Shown: piece by piece, positions 1 to 9,420 of the stretch
Numbering within the stretch: position 1 is the first letter of the stretch
How the letters are laid out: each line of letters begins with the position of its first letter
Translations under genes and position numbers: made by a program
Notes under the pieces: model-generated
Database searches by the model: none
Seen by the model: the letters and a program-made list of their open reading frames with translations, nothing else
What the model was told of the DNA's origin: nothing
Source of the DNA: Alistipes sp.
Lineage (GTDB): Bacteria; Bacteroidota; Bacteroidia; Bacteroidales; Rikenellaceae
DNA length: 64,000 nucleotides
Assembly: GCA_017937125.1 (NCBI GenBank)
Contig: JAGBEH010000006.1
Location: 1-64,000, forward strand
Direction: 5' to 3'

Positions 1-364
1 GGGTCTGTCGCTCGCTTTCGGGCTACGGACGCATACGCGGTTTTGTAAACAAAACGTCTCCTCCGCTTTTCCTCAATCTTCGCTCCGCCCTTTTTCCTCG
101 AGTTTCGCGGTGCGGTTTATCTGAACCCGCGCTAATCGCGCAGGGGTTCTTTTGTTTATTACTTTTCTCTTCGCTCGTACCTGAAATGGCCACCCGAAAT
201 CGTCGCGACCGTTCATCTTATGCAGCTCGGTCGAAGGCAGACCCCCGCAGCTGCCGAAGATGCGCAATCCCGCAGGATTGCGAACTACTTGTCGGCGGAA
301 ATATTCTTCACAACAACCTGCGTCAGTCCTGCGCCTGCAATCGCCCGATGCAACTTCCAACCCG
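1..364. other. Gene-poor left edge, no convincing gene
   Basis: This stretch lies beyond the 3' end of the minus-strand nuclease lipoprotein. Open frames exist on both strands but are Arg/Cys-rich, have no recognisable domain and run into the nuclease gene antisense, so I do not call them. The only clear structure is a perfect 8-bp palindrome with a CGCA loop at 263-282. It could end the nuclease transcript, but no T-run follows it. Confidence 0.5.
263..282. repeat. Perfect 8-bp inverted repeat, CGCA loop
   Basis: Arms at 263-270 and 275-282 are exactly complementary around a 4-base loop. It lies about 80 bp downstream of the nuclease stop codon and could fold in that transcript. There is no poly-U tract, so it is at best a weak terminator or an RNA-stabilising hairpin. 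Confidence 0.45.
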
Positions 365-2383
365 TTACAATCCCCAGTCCGAAGCCGAGCAGGTCGATTT
401 GGGCGCGTTGGGAACATTCGGGAAATAGGTGAAGCCCGTAAGTTTTTCGAGTTCCTCTATAGTCATCATATCCGCCGCCGACGGCTTATCGCCCTTTTTC
501 GCCTTGTGGCATTTCACGAATGCGGCGCACTGCAATTCGCTCGCCGAGCAATCCTTCACCGATTTGCGGGTATTGCCCCTCTTCGTGCGCAGCATAGCAT
601 AGTAGAACATCGTCGGGCACGATACGTCCGAACGGCCGCCGAACTCGATAACGGTCGGCGTAGCGGTATTGCCTCGCTTATCGGAGAACGTATCGAAATA
701 GCAGCCTATTACCACATACAACGTATCGGCGCAGACTTTCGAATCAACCCACTCTTCGAGATTGTTCCACGCACCGCCGCCCGTGTTGAACGTGCTGCTG
801 TACTGCGGGGCTATGTTGGTATAATAGAACACCTGGCGGTTCGTCGCCGACGAGCAGGTGCGCTCCGCCGAACCGAGCATATGTCCCTTGTTGCAACCGC
901 CGCCCGTACTTTTGCTGTTATACTGTATCGACGAAAGAATTTTCGGGTCTTTGCCGTAGGCATCGGTGCGATTTGCCGAACCGTTATACGAATCGTGGCG
1001 CGGAGCCGCAACCCACACGGGACAGTGGTGTTCGGCACTGTAACATACCGTATAGTTGCGCGCCGAGGCGTTGCCCTGCGCATTCTTCTCGGGACCCGCG
1101 CACAAGTGGTGTGCATAGTAGAGCGTATTGTCGTTGTCGTCTATGCCGTTGCCGTCGGCATCGGCTTCTATCGGCAGTTCGGGCCAACCCGAGCGATACG
1201 TATCGCCCGTGACGGGCGACGGTGGCGTAGTGCCGCCGTTCGAGGTAGTCGTAAAATCGAATTCATCGCTTTTGTACAGTTTGCCGTCCGCCTCGACGTA
1301 AAAACGGAAATCGTAATCCGTGCCCGACGCAAGCCCCGTAAGTTCGGCACGCAACTCATGCGAAACGGACGGGATCTGAAGTTCGCGATAAGTGCTTTCG
1401 GCAGCTGTCTTGTACATCACGCCTGCCGACGTTATCGTCTTGTCGTATATCAGCGTACATACTACCGTCGCGGCATCGTCCGAAACGCTCTCGACCTCGA
1501 CATCGGCGAACGACGGGACATCGGGCGTCGGATCGGGATTGTCGCCGCCCTGCTCGGACGCATAGGTTATTATTATGCGTTCGGCATAGCTGACGCCGCT
1601 GCCGTTGGCCAGATTGAAGAAGCGGTGATTGCGACCGGAGCAGTCGAAATGCACGCTGCGGCCGTCGTCGGATTTCACTCCCTCGACCTCGTTTTCCAAC
1701 AGCGAGGGTTTGTAGACGACGCCCGTGAAGAGCGTACAGTTGGCATTCGCCGAACTTTTATACTCCACATCCACCGATATTATATATCCGAAATCGTCCT
1801 TGTTGGCTACGAATCCGTCGCCCGACTTGAACTGTATGCCGTTGGACGAAGAGTAGACAGCGGTATAATATACGTAGAACTCGTAACCCTCCATCTTCAC
1901 GACATTCTCCTTGTCTTTGGAATAACTTGTCGGCCACCCGCTGTCGGTCGTAAGGATTATCTGCCCAGTCGTGACGGGAGGCGTCGGTTGTTCGCCCGCT
2001 TCGGCCTGCTCGACGAGCACGGTTACGGATTCCGCACCCGTATACGCGAGTGTCAGTTCGGCAGTACGCGACTTCTCGTTAGCATTGGAAGCTATCTCGA
2101 AATCGACGCTCGACGCGTTGCAAACGATGTCGGTAATCCAGTCGGCGGATGCCTTCGCCGTAAGCCGTATGCCCTCGACTGGATCGGTAACGGAGTATCT
2201 TACTCGGAACGTTCCGCCGTCGGCATCGGCTTTCACGGTACGCTCGCCGTCCACCACGATAACGGGCACATCGACATCTACGGGAGGTTCTTCTCCGTTT
2301 CCTACGCCTGTTTCATCACAGGCTGCGATTGCAAACACGGCCGCAAGGGCGAATAAAAATCGGAATGCAATAAATCTTTTCAT
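365..2383 (-). CDS. Lipoprotein with DNA/RNA non-specific endonuclease domain
   Basis: A 672-residue envelope protein. Residues 1-22 form a lipoprotein signal ending at Cys22, followed by Asp-Glu, which resembles the acidic surface-export signal of Bacteroidetes lipoproteins. A BACON-like beta domain covers about 50-135, an unassigned beta-rich region about 140-290, an FN3-like domain about 305-395, and a C-terminal NUC/endonuclease G domain about 405-672. The catalytic histidine is His501 in NKGHM; the usual family motif is DRGH, so the first two positions differ. The fold and the downstream Asn-rich segment fit the family (PF01223). Likely role, by inference: degradation of extracellular nucleic acid at the cell surface. 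It starts 24 bp after dtd and may be the last gene of the cdd-rluA-dtd transcript. Start chosen at the ATG opening the signal peptide. Confidence 0.85.
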   Translation of the reverse strand: MKRFIAFRFLFALAAVFAIAACDETGVGNGEEPPVDVDVPVIVVDGERTVKADADGGTFRVRYSVTDPVEGIRLTAKASADWITDIVCNASSVDFEIASNANEKSRTAELTLAYTGAESVTVLVEQAEAGEQPTPPVTTGQIILTTDSGWPTSYSKDKENVVKMEGYEFYVYYTAVYSSSNGIQFKSGDGFVANKDDFGYIISVDVEYKSSANANCTLFTGVVYKPSLLENEVEGVKSDDGRSVHFDCSGRNHRFFNLANGSGVSYAERIIITYASEQGGDNPDPTPDVPSFADVEVESVSDDAATVVCTLIYDKTITSAGVMYKTAAESTYRELQIPSVSHELRAELTGLASGTDYDFRFYVEADGKLYKSDEFDFTTTSNGGTTPPSPVTGDTYRSGWPELPIEADADGNGIDDNDNTLYYAHHLCAGPEKNAQGNASARNYTVCYSAEHHCPVWVAAPRHDSYNGSANRTDAYGKDPKILSSIQYNSKSTGGGCNKGHMLGSAERTCSSATNRQVFYYTNIAPQYSSTFNTGGGAWNNLEEWVDSKVCADTLYVVIGCYFDTFSDKRGNTATPTVIEFGGRSDVSCPTMFYYAMLRTKRGNTRKSVKDCSASELQCAAFVKCHKAKKGDKPSAADMMTIEELEKLTGFTYFPNVPNAPKSTCSASDWGL

Positions 2384-2407
2384 AAACTTATGATTTTAAG
2401 TCGGTAT

Positions 2408-2860
2408 CTATTCTTTGTTCTTACTGTCTATCCAAATCGTTACGGGGCCGTCGTTGATGAGTTCGACCTTCATATCGGCTCCGAACTCGCCCGTCGGCAC
2501 CTTGCGCCCCGACAACTCGGACAGACGCCGCACGAATGCTTCGTACAGCGGCCGCGACACCTCCTCGGGCGCCGAGCGTATGTATGAGGGGCGGTTCCCC
2601 TTGCGGGTCGAGGCGTACAGCGTGAACTGGCTGACGACGAGCACTTCGCCGCCCGCCTGCGAGACGTCGAGGTTCATAACCCCCTCCGCATCGTCGAAGA
2701 TGCGCAGGTGCAGCAGCTTGTTGCATAGCCACTCTATATCTTCGGCGCCGTCGGCCGCCTCGATGCCGACGAAGACGAGCAGGCCGCGGCCTATCTCCGA
2801 CTTCACCGCATCGGCTATAGTGACCGACGCCCGTGCAACCCTCTGTACAAGCAGTCTCAT
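2408..2860 (-). CDS. dtd: D-aminoacyl-tRNA deacylase
   Basis: A 150-residue enzyme that removes D-amino acids (and glycine) mischarged on tRNA; it acts in the cytoplasm as a homodimer. The two family motifs are present and correctly spaced: SQFTL at residues 77-81 and GPVT at 138-141, which together form the cross-subunit active site. Length is normal. The start was placed at the ATG giving MRLLVQRV, because this makes a 4-bp ATGA overlap with the upstream pseudouridine synthase gene and the classic N-terminus; the frame extends 11 codons further upstream. Translational coupling with the preceding gene is likely. Confidence 0.95.
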   Translation of the reverse strand: MRLLVQRVARASVTIADAVKSEIGRGLLVFVGIEAADGAEDIEWLCNKLLHLRIFDDAEGVMNLDVSQAGGEVLVVSQFTLYASTRKGNRPSYIRSAPEEVSRPLYEAFVRRLSELSGRKVPTGEFGADMKVELINDGPVTIWIDSKNKE

Positions 2861-3555
2861 AACGCTTCGGCCGTCTGTTCGAAATAACGCCACAGATTGT
2901 CGCCCTGCGGCACGGGTGCAACGACCCTTATCTTCTCCTTACGCACGGGATGCACGAATTCGATGCTGCGCGAATGGAGCGATATGCCGCCGTCGGGGTT
3001 CGAGCGCTTGGCTCCGTATTTCAGATCGCCCTTTATCGGGCATCCGATCTTCGAAAGCTGTGCGCGTATCTGGTGATGCCGCCCCGTCAGCAGTTCCACT
3101 CCGACGAGCGAATAACGGTCGCTGCGGCATAGCAAGCGGTATCTCAACCGCGCCTCTTTGGCCTCGCCTTTCGGTGCGGCATAGACATACGAACGGTTCG
3201 TGCGGCCGTCGCGCAGCAGCCAATGCCGCAATTCGCCCTCTTCGGGCTCGGGCGACGCTTCGGTTACCGCCCAATACTCCTTGTGTAGCTCGCCGCGGCG
3301 CAGCATCTCGTTCAGGCGCACCAATGCTTTCGACGTCTTGGCGAAAAGCACCGCCCCGCTGACGGGACGGTCGATGCGGTGAACCACGCCCAAAAATACG
3401 TTGCCCGCCTTTCCGTCGCGAGCTTTGAGGAAATCCTTTATCTCGTTTTCGAGCGCACTCGTGCCCGACGGGTCGGGCTGGACCAGATCGCCCGCACGCT
3501 TGTTCACTACCAGCAAATGGTTGTCTTCGTAAACGATATCTTCTTCTGCAAACAT
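2857..3555 (-). CDS. RluA-family pseudouridine synthase
   Basis: A 232-residue RNA pseudouridine synthase. The catalytic motif HRIDRPVSG puts the nucleophilic aspartate at Asp62, and the later RYRLL and GRHHQIR segments are typical of the RluA/RluC/RluD group. There is no N-terminal S4 domain, so it resembles the short RluA or TruC-like members. The exact uridine target (rRNA or tRNA) cannot be told from sequence. It begins 3 bp after cdd and overlaps dtd by 4 bp (ATGA), so the three genes are clearly co-transcribed. Confidence 0.9.
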   Translation of the reverse strand: MFAEEDIVYEDNHLLVVNKRAGDLVQPDPSGTSALENEIKDFLKARDGKAGNVFLGVVHRIDRPVSGAVLFAKTSKALVRLNEMLRRGELHKEYWAVTEASPEPEEGELRHWLLRDGRTNRSYVYAAPKGEAKEARLRYRLLCRSDRYSLVGVELLTGRHHQIRAQLSKIGCPIKGDLKYGAKRSNPDGGISLHSRSIEFVHPVRKEKIRVVAPVPQGDNLWRYFEQTAEAL

Positions 3556-3558
3556 CCG

Positions 3559-4017
3559 TCAATCGAGAATGAACGTAAACGGCAACAGGTCGGAGGCCCT
3601 TTTCACTTCGGACGCCGTACCGCCGCCGTACATTATGACACGCATAGGCGAGCCCTGACGCCGCTCGACATCGACCATAACCTGACGGCATCCGCCGCAC
3701 GGATAGCATTCGCGCTCGGACGGAGCCGATGCGATGGCCAGCGTCTCGACGGCATCGTCGGGAAAATTGGATTGGACATAATAGAGCAGCGAACGCTCGG
3801 CGCACAAACCCGAAGGGAACACCTCGCTTTCGAAATTTCCCGCGTGCAGCACCTTTCCGCTGCGCATACGCGCCGCAGCGCCTACACGGAAATGCGAATA
3901 TGGCGCGTGGGAACCGGCGAGCGCCGCGAGCGCCGCCTCTACAAGAGCCTTGTCTTCGGGCGACATTTCGTCGAGCGAAGCATAGTGCTTGAAATCGATC
4001 TTCAAACTCTTTTCCAT
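3559..4017 (-). CDS. cdd: Cytidine deaminase
   Basis: A 152-residue enzyme that hydrolyses cytidine and deoxycytidine to uridine and deoxyuridine in pyrimidine salvage. The zinc-site motifs are intact: Cys72-Ala-Glu74 (CAE, with Glu74 as proton shuttle) and PCGGC with Cys107 and Cys110. Length matches the small homotetrameric class. The start is the ATG at 4017, giving MEKSL; the frame is open further upstream but that part has no family similarity and crosses the promoter. A canonical promoter lies just upstream (CAAA at 4074-4077 and CAAAGGTA at 4046-4053 on the plus strand), leaving a leader of about 24 nt. First gene of a cdd-rluA-dtd operon. Confidence 0.94.
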   Translation of the reverse strand: MEKSLKIDFKHYASLDEMSPEDKALVEAALAALAGSHAPYSHFRVGAAARMRSGKVLHAGNFESEVFPSGLCAERSLLYYVQSNFPDDAVETLAIASAPSERECYPCGGCRQVMVDVERRQGSPMRVIMYGGGTASEVKRASDLLPFTFILD

Positions 4018-4045
4018 ACTCTCGGAATTTTTCAGGTAAAGTAAA

Positions 4046-4077
4046 CAAAGGTAATAATTATATTCCACTCTTCCAAA
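4046..4077 (-). promoter_or_regulatory. Bacteroidetes-type promoter for cdd
   Basis: Read on the minus strand: TTTG (4077-4074), 20 bp spacer, TACCTTTG (4053-4046). This matches the TTTG / TAnnTTTG consensus with ideal spacing. The -7 box ends 28 bp before the cdd ATG and supports the chosen start. Confidence 0.8.
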
Positions 4078-4165
4078 CGCGGCGCCGAAAAGTATTATTG
4101 CGTGCCGAAATACGCATACGCATTCATCGTTTTTTAGTATTTTTGCACAAAAATTACCGAAACGG

Positions 4166-5635
4166 ATGGCAAGGAAGAAGAAGGAATACCCGCTTATCGA
4201 GGGTCTCGAAATAACGTCGCTCGCGGCCGAGGGCAAGGCTATGGGCAGGTGGAACGACATCGTGGTGTTCGTCCCTATGACCGTGCCCGGGGATGTGGTG
4301 AACGTCCGCATACGCAACAGACGCCGCCGCTTTATGGAAGGCGAGGCCGTCGAATTCGTCCGTCGCTCTCCGATGCGGCAGGAGCCTTTCTGCCCCCATT
4401 TCGGGGTATGCGGCGGCTGCAAGTGGCAGAATCTCCCGTACGAAGAGCAGCTGCGGTTCAAGACGGAGCAGGTGCGCGACCAGCTCGCCCGCATAGGCAA
4501 GGTCTCTCTGCCCGAGATACGTCCCTGTCTCGGCTCGTCGAAGACGCAATACTACCGCAACAAGCTCGAATTCACCTTCGCCGACCGCCGTTGGCTCACC
4601 TATGACGAGATAGCCGCAGGCGGCGACATAGAGCCCCGACCCGCACTCGGGTTCCATATCCCGAATATGTTCGACAAGATACTCGACATCGACCGCTGCT
4701 ATCTCCAGCCCGACCCGTCGAACGCGATACGCGACGAGGTCAAACGCTACTGCATCGAGAACGGTTACCCGTTCCACAATGCACGCGAACACGCGGGGCT
4801 GATGCGCGGCATCGTGATACGCACGGCGTCTACGGGCGAAGTTATGGTCATCGTCGTCTTCAACGAGGACGACCGCAGCCGCATAGAGCCGCTTATGTCG
4901 CACCTGCGCGATGCGTTTCCCGCTATAACGTCGCTGTTTTACATCGTAAACACCAAGTGGAACGACTCGCTGACTGATCAGACGCCCGTGCTCTTCGCGG
5001 GCAAGGACCACATTGTCGAACGTATGGAGGAGCTGCAATTCAAGGTAGGTCCCAAGTCGTTCTACCAGACCAATTCCGAGCAGGCGTACGAACTTTACAA
5101 AGTGGCGCGCGAATTCGCCGACCTCAAGCCCGAAGAGACGCTTTACGACCTCTATACGGGCACGGGCACGATAGCCAATTTCTGTGCCCGTCGCTGCCGC
5201 AAGGTCGTGGGCATAGAGTATGTGCCCGAAGCCATAGAGGATGCGGCGGAGAATTCGCGGCTGAACGGCATAGAGAACACGGTGTTCTATGCGGGCGATA
5301 TGAAAAACGTATTGAGCGACGATTTCGTCGCGGCGAACGGGCGCCCCGACGTGATAATCCTCGACCCGCCGCGTGCGGGGGTGGACGAGCCCGTTCTGGA
5401 GGTCATTATGCGCGCCGCGCCCGAACGCATAGTATACGTAAGCTGCAACCCTGCGACGCAGGCGCGCGACTTGGCGCTTCTCGACCGAATGTACGAGGTT
5501 GCGGCCGTGCAGCCCGTGGATATGTTCCCGCACACCCACCACGTCGAGAACGTGGTGAAACTCGTAAGGCGCGCGACGCCGAAACCCGTGCCTCGCGAAG
5601 ACGGCGGAGCGAAGAATACGGCCGCAGAACAATAA
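4166..5635 (+). CDS. rlmD: 23S rRNA (uracil-C5)-methyltransferase, RlmD/RumA family
   Basis: A 489-residue SAM-dependent RNA methyltransferase. An N-terminal TRAM-like beta domain (about 10-70) is followed by an iron-sulfur cysteine cluster (CPHFGVCGGCKWQ, plus a fourth Cys in the CYLQ segment) and a C-terminal Rossmann domain with DLYTGTGTIANF (SAM), ILDPPRAG and the catalytic Cys in VSCNPATQARD. Length is slightly above the usual 430-450. Paralogues (RlmC, TrmA-like) share these motifs, so the exact uridine is family inference. A TATTTTTG box at 4138-4145 lies 20 bp before the ATG. The short basic C-terminal tail is not conserved in the family. Confidence 0.9.
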   Translation: MARKKKEYPLIEGLEITSLAAEGKAMGRWNDIVVFVPMTVPGDVVNVRIRNRRRRFMEGEAVEFVRRSPMRQEPFCPHFGVCGGCKWQNLPYEEQLRFKTEQVRDQLARIGKVSLPEIRPCLGSSKTQYYRNKLEFTFADRRWLTYDEIAAGGDIEPRPALGFHIPNMFDKILDIDRCYLQPDPSNAIRDEVKRYCIENGYPFHNAREHAGLMRGIVIRTASTGEVMVIVVFNEDDRSRIEPLMSHLRDAFPAITSLFYIVNTKWNDSLTDQTPVLFAGKDHIVERMEELQFKVGPKSFYQTNSEQAYELYKVAREFADLKPEETLYDLYTGTGTIANFCARRCRKVVGIEYVPEAIEDAAENSRLNGIENTVFYAGDMKNVLSDDFVAANGRPDVIILDPPRAGVDEPVLEVIMRAAPERIVYVSCNPATQARDLALLDRMYEVAAVQPVDMFPHTHHVENVVKLVRRATPKPVPREDGGAKNTAAEQ

Positions 5636-5881
5636 ACCCCGCACGGGCGGCGTTATAATTGTAAAAAGTTACCTTGAACAGCAGGCCTTTTAGATATACC
5701 GAGGGCGGAACCGAAGGTGTTCGGGCCGATTATTGCGGTTCGAAGAGTTGCGCGAATCGCAGCTTCGCCCCGCGAAGGCTCGCTGTAAACGACATCGCCG
5801 CTCGCAAGCTGTGTTCCGAAAACGGAAACGCGGCAGCACGGCGACGAGCGGAAAGAAAAACCATATAAAAACGGATTGACT

Positions 5882-6661
5882 ATGAAAAAATCGATTTTAG
5901 CGGCGGTCGTCGCAACGGCAACGGTCGCGATGACGGCATTTCCTGCGAATGCGTCGGCACAGAATGTCAAGGTCGAAATGCCGAATTCGGCAAACATTCA
6001 TCTCCGAGAAACATTTACGAGCTACATCGAGGTTACGGGCTATGCCGAGCGCAACGTTACGCCCGATATATTCTACCTCGACATCGTAATTACCGAGAAG
6101 GATTCAAAAGGCAAACTGTCGGTCGAAAGCCAGCAGCGCGATATGACGGAAGTCCTGCGGAGATTGGGCGTCGATACCGAAAAACAGCTGACGATGGTGA
6201 ATATGATGAGCGAATATTTCAAGAAGACCAACTCTTTGGCGACTGCCCAATACCGTCTCAAGCTGGGCTCGGCAGCCGATGTGCGCAATGTCTATGCGGC
6301 GCTCGGAGAGTTGGGCATTTCGAACGTCTCGATACGCAGCGTGAGCTGCTCCGATATAAAGACGATACGCGAAGAGGTTCGGATAGAGGCCGTACGCAAT
6401 GCGAAAAGCCGTGCCAAAGGGTTGGCCGAAGCGATAGAGCAGACCGCAGGCGAGTGCTTCTACATCCGCGACTGGGGCAACGACAGCTCTGACGAAACGG
6501 TCGTCGCCTACGGAACAATGCGCAAAGCTGCCCTTATGAGCAATGCCGATGCCGAGGAGGCAAGCGACGAGCCGCTCGAATTCAAACCGATAAAGGTCTC
6601 GCACCGCGTGGATGCCAAATTCGTTCTTCGCGACAGAAAAAACTGGAGAGTCACCGACTGA
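5882..6661 (+). CDS. SIMPL-domain (DUF541) periplasmic protein
   Basis: A 259-residue secreted protein. Residues 1-28 are a Sec signal peptide ending in an AxA-like site (ANASAQ). The remainder is a SIMPL/DUF541 domain: the opening IEVTGYAERNVTPDIFYLDI segment matches the family start (G-x-G-x-a-x-x-x-P-D), and the long Ala/Glu helix with A-x-x-x-A-x-G-L-A at about 175-190 is typical. Members are periplasmic or membrane-associated and have been linked to oxidative-stress tolerance; no enzymatic activity is established. The start is ATG at 5882; an in-frame TTG two codons earlier is less likely. Single gene, followed by a clear terminator. Confidence 0.85.
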   Translation: MKKSILAAVVATATVAMTAFPANASAQNVKVEMPNSANIHLRETFTSYIEVTGYAERNVTPDIFYLDIVITEKDSKGKLSVESQQRDMTEVLRRLGVDTEKQLTMVNMMSEYFKKTNSLATAQYRLKLGSAADVRNVYAALGELGISNVSIRSVSCSDIKTIREEVRIEAVRNAKSRAKGLAEAIEQTAGECFYIRDWGNDSSDETVVAYGTMRKAALMSNADAEEASDEPLEFKPIKVSHRVDAKFVLRDRKNWRVTD

Positions 6662-6682
6662 TACGGGAATGCGATGGTACGT

Positions 6683-6720
6683 AAAAGGCGGGAACCGCAG
6701 ACGGTTTCCGCCTTTTATTT
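6683..6720 (+). terminator. Intrinsic terminator after the SIMPL gene
   Basis: A 15-bp stem (6683-6697 with 6702-6716, one G-U pair) around a 4-base loop, with the 3' arm ending in TTTT and followed by ATTTT. It begins 22 bp after the stop codon. Confidence 0.85.
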
Positions 6721-6741
6721 TCGGACAATCATACTATTTCG

Positions 6742-6749
6742 TATCTTTG
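6742..6749 (+). promoter_or_regulatory. -7 box (TATCTTTG) for the MBL hydrolase gene
   Basis: TATCTTTG fits TAnnTTTG and is placed between the upstream terminator and the MBL gene. No clear TTTG is seen at -33. It predicts a leader of about 85 nt. Confidence 0.5.
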
Positions 6750-6838
6750 CACGACGGCGGCCCCTGCATAACTGATTGAACTCAGGTGTGCGCAGCCGCC
6801 TTAACGGATATTTTACAACTGTTACGATTTTTACGACT

Positions 6839-7510
6839 ATGGAAATCGCAAGATTCATATTCAATCCCATTCAGGAGAATACCTATGTTATCTGGGACGA
6901 GACGCTCGAATGCGCCGTCATCGATGCGGGCAACCTCTCGGCACGCGAGGACAAAGCCCTGACCGATTTTATCGTCGAGCACGGACTGCACCCCGCGATA
7001 GCCGTGAATACGCACGGCCATTTCGACCACATAGCGGGCGTAGAACACGTTCGACGCACGTTCGACGTACCGTTCGCTATGTCGGGCAAAGACCGCTTCC
7101 TGCTCGATGCCGCAGCTTCGAGCGCGCATATGTACGGTGTCGAGATCGGAGGAACGCCCTCGGACATCGACATCGATTTGGACGAGCAGGGGGAGGTGAA
7201 GTTCGGCAATACGGTTCTGAAGGTAATCGCCACCCCCGGCCATACGCCGGGACACGTATCGCTCTACGAACCGCAGTCGAAAACTCTCTTCACGGGCGAC
7301 ACGCTCTTCCGCGAGAGCATAGGCCGCACGGACCTTCCGGGCGGCGACTACTCGTGGATTATGAAGTCCATACTCGATAAAATCGTGCCGCTCGGCGACG
7401 AGGTGCGGGTACTCGCGGGGCACGGCGATGAGACGACCGTAGGCCACGAGGTCCTCTACAACCCCTTCATCGTCGAGGTGCTGAACAACGAAGTGGATTA
7501 CACCAGATAA
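6839..7510 (+). CDS. MBL-fold metallo-hydrolase, glyoxalase II-like
   Basis: A 223-residue metallo-beta-lactamase-fold hydrolase. The metal ligands are visible as THGHFDH (the HxHxDH signature), the HTPGH segment, the Asp in FTGDTLF and a late AGHGDETT histidine. This arrangement is typical of the small glyoxalase II-like hydrolases (YcbL/GloC type) that cleave S-lactoylglutathione or other thioesters; the actual substrate is unknown and Bacteroidales often lack glutathione. The start is the ATG giving MEIARFIF; 21 upstream in-frame codons lack similarity. It lies 57 bp before trmD and could be co-transcribed with it. Confidence 0.88.
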   Translation: MEIARFIFNPIQENTYVIWDETLECAVIDAGNLSAREDKALTDFIVEHGLHPAIAVNTHGHFDHIAGVEHVRRTFDVPFAMSGKDRFLLDAAASSAHMYGVEIGGTPSDIDIDLDEQGEVKFGNTVLKVIATPGHTPGHVSLYEPQSKTLFTGDTLFRESIGRTDLPGGDYSWIMKSILDKIVPLGDEVRVLAGHGDETTVGHEVLYNPFIVEVLNNEVDYTR

Positions 7511-7567
7511 AAAGTACGGGTCCGACGGGTCGGTACCCGATTGTTTCAACGTCTTAATAACGTAACT

Positions 7568-8287
7568 ATGCGAATAGACATAATATCATCTGTCCCCGAC
7601 CTGCTCTCCTCGCCGCTGAACGAGTCGATACTCAAGCGTGCGCAGGAGAAGGGAATGGTCGAGATAGTCGTGCACAACCTGCACGATTATGCTCACGACA
7701 AGCGCAAAACCACCGACGACTATCCGTTCGGCGGAGAAGCGGGAATGGTGATGAAGTGCGAACCCGTGTTCGAACTTGTAGAGAAGCTGCAATCCGAGCG
7801 GCACTACGACGAAGTGATCTTCACCTCGCCCGACGGTGTCCGCTACGACCAGCACGAAGCCAACAGACTTTCGACGCTCGAAAACATCATCATCCTCTGC
7901 GGCCACTACAAAGGTATTGACCAGCGCATACGCGAGCACCTCGTTACGCGCGAGATTTCGATAGGCGACTACGTGCTGACGGGCGGCGAGCTTGCGGCGG
8001 CGATAATCACCGACTCGGTGGTGAGGCTGATACCCGGGGCCATAGGCGACGAGGAGTCGGCGCTGACGGATTGTTTTCAGGACAATCTGCTCGCTCCGCC
8101 GATCTACACCCGTCCCGCCGATTTTCGCGGCTGGCGCGTGCCCGACGTACTGCTGTCGGGGAATTTCGCCCAGATAGAGAGGTGGAAAGAGGCGCAGGCG
8201 TGGGAGCGAACCGAAAGGCTGCGCCCCGACTTGCTGGATAACGAAGAATTGGCGGACGATAACAGGCTCGAAACGGAACGACTATGA
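7568..8287 (+). CDS. trmD: tRNA (guanine-37-N1)-methyltransferase
   Basis: A 239-residue SPOUT-class enzyme that methylates G37 next to the anticodon and prevents +1 frameshifting. [13 protein letters not shown] at the N-terminus, [12 protein letters not shown], the knot segment [11 protein letters not shown] and the [12 protein letters not shown] loop are the family hallmarks. The start is ATG 7568 rather than the frame start 27 bp upstream. It ends in a 4-bp ATGA overlap with lpxB, so the two are translationally coupled. Confidence 0.96.
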   Translation: MRIDIISSVPDLLSSPLNESILKRAQEKGMVEIVVHNLHDYAHDKRKTTDDYPFGGEAGMVMKCEPVFELVEKLQSERHYDEVIFTSPDGVRYDQHEANRLSTLENIIILCGHYKGIDQRIREHLVTREISIGDYVLTGGELAAAIITDSVVRLIPGAIGDEESALTDCFQDNLLAPPIYTRPADFRGWRVPDVLLSGNFAQIERWKEAQAWERTERLRPDLLDNEELADDNRLETERL

Positions 8288-9420
8288 GATACTACCTTAT
8301 CGCGGGCGAACCTTCGGGCGACCTGCACGGAGCGAATCTTATGAAGGGGCTGAAAAAGGCGGACCCCGAAGCGTCGTTCCGTTTCTGGGGCGGCGACAAG
8401 ATGGCCGAAGCGGGAGGTGTCGAAAATCTTGCGAAGCACTACAAGCAGGCCTCGTTTTTCGGCATAGCGGAAGTGATAGCCAATCTGCCGACGATTTTGC
8501 GGCAGGTGGGCGAGTGCGAACGCGACATACTGGCTTTCGCTCCCGATGCGGTGATACTCATCGACTACCCGGGGTTCAATATGAAGATCGCCGAGTTCGC
8601 CCACAGGCAGGGTATTCGCGTGCTCTACTATATCGCTCCGAAGGTGTGGGCGTGGAAAGAGTTCCGCATAAAAGGGCTGCGGCGTTTCGTAGACCGTCTG
8701 TATACGATATTCCCGTTCGAAAGCGAATATTTCCGCAGCAAGGGCATAGAACCCGTATTTTGCGGCAACCCGCTGACCGACGCCATAGAGCAGCGTCGTG
8801 CGACACTGCCGACGAGCGAGGAGTTCCGACGCACAAACGGACTGGACTCTCGGCCGATAGTGGCGCTTCTGGCAGGTAGTCGCAAGTCGGAAATACGCGT
8901 CAATCTGCCCGATATGGTCGCATTGTCGAAACGGTTTCCCGACCGTCAGTTCGTCGCGGCGGGCGTCTCGTGGATCGACAGGTCGATATACGACAGGATC
9001 ATCGGCGACAGCGATGTCCGTTACGTCTGCGACAAGACGTACGAACTGCTCGCATCGGCCGAAGCGGCCGTCGTGACATCGGGAACGGCGACGCTCGAAA
9101 CGGCGTTGATGAACGTCCCCGAGACGGTGATATACAAGGTGCCGAAGCTCTACGAGGTGCTCAAGCCCTACGTGCTGAAGATTCCGTTCGTGTCGCTCGT
9201 GAACATCAATCTGGGCCGCGAAGCGGTGCACGAGATAGTTCGGGCGCGGTTCGATGTCGATGCTGCGGAGGAGGAGCTGCGGTCGATACTTATGGGCGGC
9301 AGCCGTCGCGAAAAGATGCTCGCCGATTTCGCCGAGTTGCGCGGTATAATAGGAGACGCCGGTGCGAGCGACCGTTTCGCGGCGCGTATGGTCGAGTATC
9401 TGAAAGGAGGCGCGGAATGA
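8284..9420 (+). CDS. lpxB: Lipid-A-disaccharide synthase
   Basis: A 378-residue GT19 glycosyltransferase that joins UDP-2,3-diacylglucosamine and lipid X into the lipid A disaccharide at the inner membrane. The N-terminus [27 protein letters not shown] and [12 protein letters not shown] are all characteristic, as are the C-terminal [10 protein letters not shown] and the [11 protein letters not shown] segment. Length is normal. It overlaps both neighbours by 4 bp (trmD before, the FAH-family gene after). Confidence 0.96.
   Translation: MRYYLIAGEPSGDLHGANLMKGLKKADPEASFRFWGGDKMAEAGGVENLAKHYKQASFFGIAEVIANLPTILRQVGECERDILAFAPDAVILIDYPGFNMKIAEFAHRQGIRVLYYIAPKVWAWKEFRIKGLRRFVDRLYTIFPFESEYFRSKGIEPVFCGNPLTDAIEQRRATLPTSEEFRRTNGLDSRPIVALLAGSRKSEIRVNLPDMVALSKRFPDRQFVAAGVSWIDRSIYDRIIGDSDVRYVCDKTYELLASAEAAVVTSGTATLETALMNVPETVIYKVPKLYEVLKPYVLKIPFVSLVNINLGREAVHEIVRARFDVDAAEEELRSILMGGSRREKMLADFAELRGIIGDAGASDRFAARMVEYLKGGAE

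Noticed and set aside
73-417. Minus-strand frame of 114 codons at the left edge
   Set aside because: It overlaps the 3' end of the nuclease gene antisense to nothing conserved, has no start-site support and looks like translated repeat or spacer.
260-2356. Long plus-strand open frame of almost 700 codons opposite the nuclease gene
   Set aside because: It is Arg-rich, has no domain and mirrors the codon bias of the minus-strand gene, which has a signal peptide and known domains. Similar antisense frames opposite rlmD, lpxB, tyrS, lysS and others were rejected for the same reason.
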